Origin: Isoetes taiwanensis
Lineage: Eukaryota > Streptophyta > Lycopodiopsida > Isoetales > Isoetaceae
Assembly (NCBI GenBank): GCA_021234155.1
Contig: JAJEKV010000008.1
Span: 1,631,521 to 1,695,520 of the forward strand
Reading direction: 5' to 3'
DNA length: 64,000 nt
Each line of letters starts with the position of its first letter. The stretch's first letter is position 1. The notes under the pieces were generated by a model. The model ran no database searches, was not told where the DNA came from, and worked only from the letters and a program-made list of their open reading frames with translations. The translations under genes and the position numbers were made by a program. Below are positions 58,616-64,000 of the stretch, one piece after another.

Positions 58616-61288
58616 TACGTGCTACTTGCCAGAGATGATGGGACATCATTGATCATTATGCTTTATTTGTAAGATAATAATCTAAGCATTCAATGCAAAT
58701 GCAGGCGTGAAACCCTCCAATTATTATCATATATTCTTTCGATATATACGCTGTGGTGTGTGGGATAATAGATAAATCCAATTTTCTACATCATGTGGTT
58801 GACTATCCCATCACTAATATATGATACTTATTCAAATTTATTTAAGCTTTGCAAACTTAACATGTGCCAATAGAACTAAGGGGAGATTGGGTCTCTTAGA
58901 TTATCATTGATCACCAATTATATCCTTAAATTTACTTGAAGCATTGCCCTGGCAAATGTGCAAGTGCTAAAACTTTACACATGGTATCATCAAGTAGATT
59001 CAGCTTTCACAAGCATTCCTAAAGAAGATGGATTTTATTCTTGCAATTGTGTGGTAGTTTCTAAGGATTTATGTTAAGCAAAAGTTGTTGTACGCAGACC
59101 CGTGCTTCACATTATTCTATATTTCAAATGGGCAAACTGAAGCAATGCACTGGAAAATTTGCCTAACATTTGCGAGTGCTAAAAAATGACACATGATATC
59201 ACCAAGGAGATTTGAGTTCACTAGTTGTAGCTGCCACTGGCTTCTAAAGAAGATGGATGCAATTTTATTGTAGATGCCAAGGATTTATATTAACCAGAAG
59301 GACTCTAATATACCAGGAGTATTTGTTCCTTGTACATCTTCATTAGCATATGCAATTTGCAGGAGATTGAGCAAAAGTAGAAGCCATTCATAGGCTTTGC
59401 GTTTAGGAGGGCCATTGAAACATTGACTATCATAAACCTTAAATTGCAATACAACTCCTCAATTAGATTCTACTCTTGTAATTCCACCCCCCATCGAAAA
59501 TATGCCGGAAATCCAAAAACATGGAGTAAAAACAAGAAAAAGTGCTACAATGAAAGAAAAACCCCAACAAATTGCCAAAAAACAGCCAAAATTTGGCTTT
59601 TTAGCGTTTTTTCGACGGGGGAAGGAGCCTACTATGTTGATGGGACGTGCACTCTCAAGAGATTGAGCAAATATACAAGCCATTCATGGAAGGCTTTGTA
59701 ATCTGATAGAATAATACTTCAGGTAGACAAGATTTTGGAATCAAACCTATTCCAGATTTTTGTGTCCAACCTTATTTGTCTCCAAAACAAGATGCCCTGA
59801 TGATAAAAAGAAAGCACGAAGGAAAAAGAATGGGAAAAAAGATGAGGGAAAAACCCTGTCCTTTTTTTAAGACCCGAGAGAAGCCGAGGAATTTTCTAGC
59901 ACTTTGTAAATTAACAAGTTGTAGATCTCAAAAATAGCATATCTAATGGACAATAAACATTTTTGCTCTCACTAATGTGGATGTCCATGGGGATAAACTA
60001 GAATGGTAGGAATTTTTGTAGGGAAAAATACAAGCCCGCTACTCCGCCCTAAGAAATAAAATTAAAAAAAGAAAAATAAAAAAAGAGAAAACTACCAAAA
60101 TACCCTGAGAAGTTTATGTAATTACCAAGATGCCCATATGAGTTTTAAAATTACCAAAATTCCCTTGAATCAAATAAATACATTATAAAACAAACATACA
60201 AACAAATTACAACTTTATCTCTACACATCAAACTTAATTACCAAAATACCCCTGCACACCAAAGTTAGTTACCTAAATACCATTACATAACAACTACACC
60301 AAACTTAATCAATCTACACCAAACTTAATGACGAAAATGCCCTACACACCAAATTTAATTATCGTAACCAAATTTAATTTCCGACGATTTCAGGCCTTGT
60401 TTTTTTCAGGTGATTTTGGGATCGAGATTTCTAGCACCGGGTTTAGCCACCGTGTTTTTCTTAGGACTGTGATCAGGTCCCTCCGCCTGATGAAGGACCT
60501 CTCTTCTGTAAGCTTTTGTTGTAAGTTTTGTTGGGATGAAGGACGCCCTCACGAAAGCTCTGAAGCTTTGTTCCGGGCCTAAGTCAGGGTAAGCTTTAGT
60601 GTAAGCTTTGTAAGCTTTGATCTCTGAAACAAACTACTTTATGCCATGTGCCATAGCCGGAAGCTTTGCAAGCTTTGTTCCGGTAAAGTAGCATGAATGG
60701 CTGATCTTCAGCTAAAGAATCTTGAAACCTACATAAATGAGAAGAGAAACAACAGATTAAGCGGCCTTTCACAGCAGTTCTTCTCAGGGTAGTTCAAGAA
60801 TGAGGAAATTTTTTGGGTTAGATTTGAATAATGATATGAAACCTACGCCATCAAGGTTCTCAGATACAAAATACCCATACACACCAAACTTAATGACCAA
60901 AATGCTCTTAAATACCAATCTTACTCAATCTACAATAATTTCTCAAAAATAGAAGTTTGAATTCAACAAAGAGATCACAGACGTCACAATCATCACTAAA
61001 TTAGAGCCCTACAACTGTGGGCATTGTGTCCCTTTCCATGACACCAAGAAAAAAGAATTGATTCCTGAATGGGAAAACTTACCTCTACTTTTCAATTTTG
61101 TTGCATACCTTTACTTCCCAATTTCGCTGCTAATATATCCATAGACAAAGCTGTGTGGAAATGTCGCAAATACTTCTGGCCACATCCATAACCAGAGCCT
61201 CCAAAGTTTTTTTAGCTCGATTTTGTGAATGTGCCGTTGGAGTCATATTTGGTATTTGGTACATACTAGTGTAGGGGCAGTTTGGAAG
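58616..61288. other. Unassigned AT-rich stretch with local duplications
   Basis: Two diverged units near 58,935-59,092 and 59,135-59,300 share GAGTGCTAAAA, ACACATG.TATCA and CTAAAGAAGATGGAT blocks, indicating an old tandem duplication. GATTGAGCAAA...AGCCATTCAT recurs at 59,367 and 59,660. An AAGCTTTG-rich patch lies at 60,500-60,690. No gene recognised. Confidence 0.4.
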
Positions 61289-61421
61289 GGGAAACTTCCG
61301 GGAGCAGGAAGTTTCTGGGAGAAGCTTGCCCTGGCAGCGCCACCGAGAGCAGCGGCAACCGCAAGCAGCGCCGCCGCCAGGGCAAGTTTCTCCCAGAAAG
61401 CCTTTGCGACCGAAGTTTCCC
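61289..61421. mobile_element. 133-bp foldback element
   Basis: Two arms (61,289-61,335 and 61,376-61,421) are inverted copies. GGGAAACTTC marks the outer ends and TTTCTGGGAGAA(G/A)CTTGCCC the inner half, with one mismatch in the inner 24 bases. The 40-base loop is GC-rich. This fits a very short MITE or an exapted hairpin; no target duplication is evident. Confidence 0.75.
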
Positions 61422-62880
61422 TCCATAACCTTAACGGACCCTCAAATTTCTTCAGCCTTCCTTTAATTCGGCTTTCCCTGTAATAAGTTCTTATCTGGAT
61501 CTGTTAGGCAAACGAGAAGTATGGGCATTGGAACATGGATTGGCAGAGTTTTTCCAGATTTAGGTGATGGTGTTGGCAAACAAACAACGTGCAAATGTCG
61601 AAGTTCCGGAAATGAAAAAAGGCAAGATCTAGCATGAAAGAGGATTTTTGCTATGAAGCTCCTTCCAAGGGAAGCTTTGATCCGATGAAGCTCCAACGAT
61701 CTCTAGCCTAAAGCAATCTCTAGAAATAGAGTATTAGTCGCTCACAATCTCTGCCAGGCCTTGATCTGGAACCGTCAAAGAAACAAACATAAAACAGAAG
61801 CAGGGCGCAGACCTTGGCGGAGCGCACCACGTCGCCACTAGAAACTGTGACTCTAAAAGTTACCTTAAAAAAAAAACGTCTGAAACCTTAGGAAATTTAA
61901 GGCTCCCAAAGGTTACGGTAAATTAATTATCATATCACCTACTATACACAGGGGCATTTTAGGGGCATTTTAGTAATTACATAATAAACGTTAGCTTGAA
62001 ATTACTGTTAAATTCTGTTTATTTATAGAGCAGAAAATCTTCCAGGTTTCACGGAGTGGCACCCCAACAAAACTTTCATGCTCCTGTCGCGAGCACATCC
62101 CTGCTTTGAAAGCAACACTCTGCTTTGATTCCGGCACTACTCTCACAATTTTGGCTTCTTCAATCGAAGACGATGTTGCAGTTTCGTTGCCTCCCACAAA
62201 TGGGTTTTTCTAGATCTGCCAATCATCCTTCTCTGCTCCAACCCCAAATATTGAGACAGAGCGTTTACCATTACTGGAATAGCTCCTTAGTGCAATGCTG
62301 GATTTTTCTCACCATTTGTTCCCAAAGATCTAAGACATTTAGAGCCTCTTGAGACAGTTTTTACAAGGAGAATGTTCTGTAAATCGGAATTGATTTTCTC
62401 AATGCTTGCCCTATCATAAATCTGCCCTGTGCTTAAAGTTACACGCTCTCGCATAAGCTCCAACCTTCGGCATTGGAAATACTACGAGATTCTTCGGCCA
62501 TAGCTGAACCGAGCGATCCAAAAACATAGAAGCAAGTTTTCCTTGTCATCGCCCGCCATAGCCATTCAACAGGATCCGCCATTCAACAAAATCCTTCGTC
62601 GAAAAAATTTCTCCCTTACGTAATTTCAGCTAACATTTATTAAGTTTGATTTTTCAGGCGGTCGGGATTCCGTCTGAAAATTGTTTGGCGGCCCCGCCAG
62701 CCTCGGCGGAGCACTCGCCTAAAAATTATAGGGTTGATAGTTTTCCCTAAAAAAATAAGAGGCGAGAAATCACATATTGCATTTTGCACTGTGAAAGGAC
62801 ATCGATGCGCATGGCTATGGCGATGCTAGCTGGTCAGTACTCACATTTGTTTTGCTAAAACGATGTAGCGATTAACCTCT
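61422..62880. other. Upstream flank of the DDAH-like gene
   Basis: No protein family recognised. It probably includes the promoter of the plus-strand gene starting at 62,881. GGCGGCCCCGCCAGCC at ~62,690 is a small GC hairpin. Confidence 0.35.
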
Positions 62881-63248
62881 ATGAATTCAACTCGTACAGC
62901 TAGCACTCTGGAAGTAGCAGCATCTCCTAAGCCACGGTTCGCAATAGTGCGAGGTGTGCCCGAAACATTTCCTCAATGTCTTACTATAAACAAACCGCAT
63001 TCCCCCATTAGTGTGAATATTGCCAAACAGCAACATTCTGCCTACATTCGCATTTTAAAAGGTATGTCTTCTGAAATATCAATTCAAGCTTATCTCCTTC
63101 GGTTAAATGGCTTATTCTATTTTACTCATTCCCCACAGATTTGGTGCAGGAAATTATCCATATACCTGCAGATGATGCGTATCCTGATTGTCCTTTTGTG
63201 GAGGACGCTGCCATTGTTTTGGGTTCCAGAGCTCTGATTACACGGCCA
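62881..63248 (+). CDS. Dimethylarginine dimethylaminohydrolase-like gene, exons 1-2
   Basis: Exon 1 (62,881-63,061) encodes 60 residues with RFAIVRGVPETFPQ and SVNIAKQQHSAYIRILK. A 77-bp GT-AG intron (63,062-63,138) splits a codon. Exon 2 (63,139-63,248) encodes 37 residues with HIPADDAYPDCPFVEDAAIV and SRALITRP, ending at a consensus GTATGT donor. The PDCxFVED...ALITRP block is diagnostic of DDAH, a guanidino-modifying enzyme that hydrolyses asymmetric dimethylarginine to citrulline and dimethylamine; Glu and Asp of FVED contact substrate. The catalytic His and Cys lie in later exons beyond the window. The start is the first ATG with a clean frame; an upstream exon with a targeting peptide cannot be excluded. 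No frameshift is seen, so it is probably live. Confidence 0.82.
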
Positions 63249-64000
63249 GTATGTTGTTTAGCGTAGTATTTTATATTCTCTAAAAAGTGTATGTCTTTAT
63301 TGTCATAAGCACATGTTCTTTGATATATTATCCCAGGGCATGCACCCATCAGTTGCATGTTTGTATGCGTGATCACTCAGAATAGCATATTCTTAGAGAA
63401 ACCGTCACAAAAGAACCAAGTACCACTTTCCTATATTGGCATGGTAAAGTAAGCTTTGGAGGCATCATCATTTCTGCTAAACCACCCCATCACAGTCATC
63501 TTGATTATTTCAAAATTCTTTGTTGCCTTGCCTTGGAGGAGAGTTGTTGGGTGAAGGTAATATTATTCAGTCACAAATGCCATATAAAGGCTGGGGTACC
63601 TGTGTGTGTTCTCTGATAAAAGTTTAGAAATATAATTACTGGTCAGCTCTTTTAGTAGAATAAGCCAATTCAACACGCTTGGCTTCTTACAGCTTTGGAA
63701 CTTAGTTTGGCAGGTAGCTATTGTGCTTCGTTAAGAAGCCTTCTTGTTCTTATGTAATGCACAATTGGTATATAGGTAGGAAATGTACTCTGATAGCTAA
63801 ATTTATCGGCAGACTCAGGAAAGTTATGATGGTATTCTTCCAGTTGTATGGTACTCACCAAAGATCAGTAGATAATCAATATAAGGAAGTTGGACAAAAC
63901 AAGTTATTGTAAGATGCTTCATATAAGAAGAGAGCACCTAAAGGGATTAGGCGACATATGAGATTTAGGTTGAAGTTTCTGGACCAGGTTTTCTACCTAG
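63249..64000 (+). other. Intron 2 of the DDAH-like gene, continuing past the window
   Basis: It starts with GTATGT and is T-rich. No exon continuing RP-G with the expected family sequence is visible to the window end, so intron 2 is at least ~750 bp. Confidence 0.5.

Noticed and set aside
63335-63374. Possible exon 3 of the DDAH-like gene after ATTATCCCAG
   Set aside because: Translation from that acceptor gives a stop within twelve codons in phase and does not resemble the GAPSRR-type continuation of the family.

Overview
The window looks like a repeat-dense stretch of a nuclear plant genome. The supporting signs are AT-rich DNA, GT-AG introns, a plant-type DUF962/Mpo1-like protein, Helitron ends of the CTAG type, Ty3/gypsy debris and two kinds of LINE. 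A dimethylargininase-like gene and RNase H-fold transposase families that I associate mostly with seed-free plants suggest a fern, lycophyte or bryophyte, but that assignment is inference.

Only two convincing host genes are present. One is a complete 116-codon DUF962 (Mpo1-like) ER-membrane protein on the minus strand at 8.2-8.6 kb. The other is the first two exons of a DDAH-like gene entering the right end at 62.9-63.25 kb. A single exon at 2.1-2.2 kb (minus) may belong to an mTERF-like gene, with weak support. The rest is mobile DNA or unassigned AT-rich sequence.

Layout. 0-4.2 kb: mostly unassigned. 4.2-4.6 kb: 5'-truncated LINE copy with an 18-bp target duplication. 8.9-11.5 kb: LINE of the same family, minus. 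11.97-13.28 kb: element with 108-bp terminal inverted repeats enclosing an L1-type LINE fragment. 18.3-21.95 kb: long degenerate LINE carrying a MITE-like insertion. 21.95-24.1 kb: broken DUF7869-type gene (minus) containing a tRNA-Ala-like SINE head. 24.3-26 kb: LINE 5' part. 26.9-49.13 kb: one Ty3/gypsy element split inside its reverse transcriptase by a 17.8-kb insertion (29,438-47,241) with TG...CA ends and a 5-bp AAGTG duplication. 49.2-57 kb: coding remnant, a Helitron end and AT-rich DNA. 57.0-58.6 kb: L1 fragments in permuted order. 58.6-62.9 kb: AT-rich DNA with a foldback element.

The most unusual part is inside the 17.8-kb insertion. On the minus strand it carries a frameshifted beta-class DNA (N6-adenine or N4-cytosine) methyltransferase gene and a transposase-like gene. 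Tandem arrays of the 14-bp palindrome CTATGCGCGCATAG lie beside both. This suggests a eukaryotic DNA transposon that carried its own DNA methyltransferase, later broken by LINE, SINE-like and Helitron insertions. The same insertion also holds a second copy of the LINE plus DUF7869 junction found at 19-22.3 kb, so a segment was duplicated within the window.
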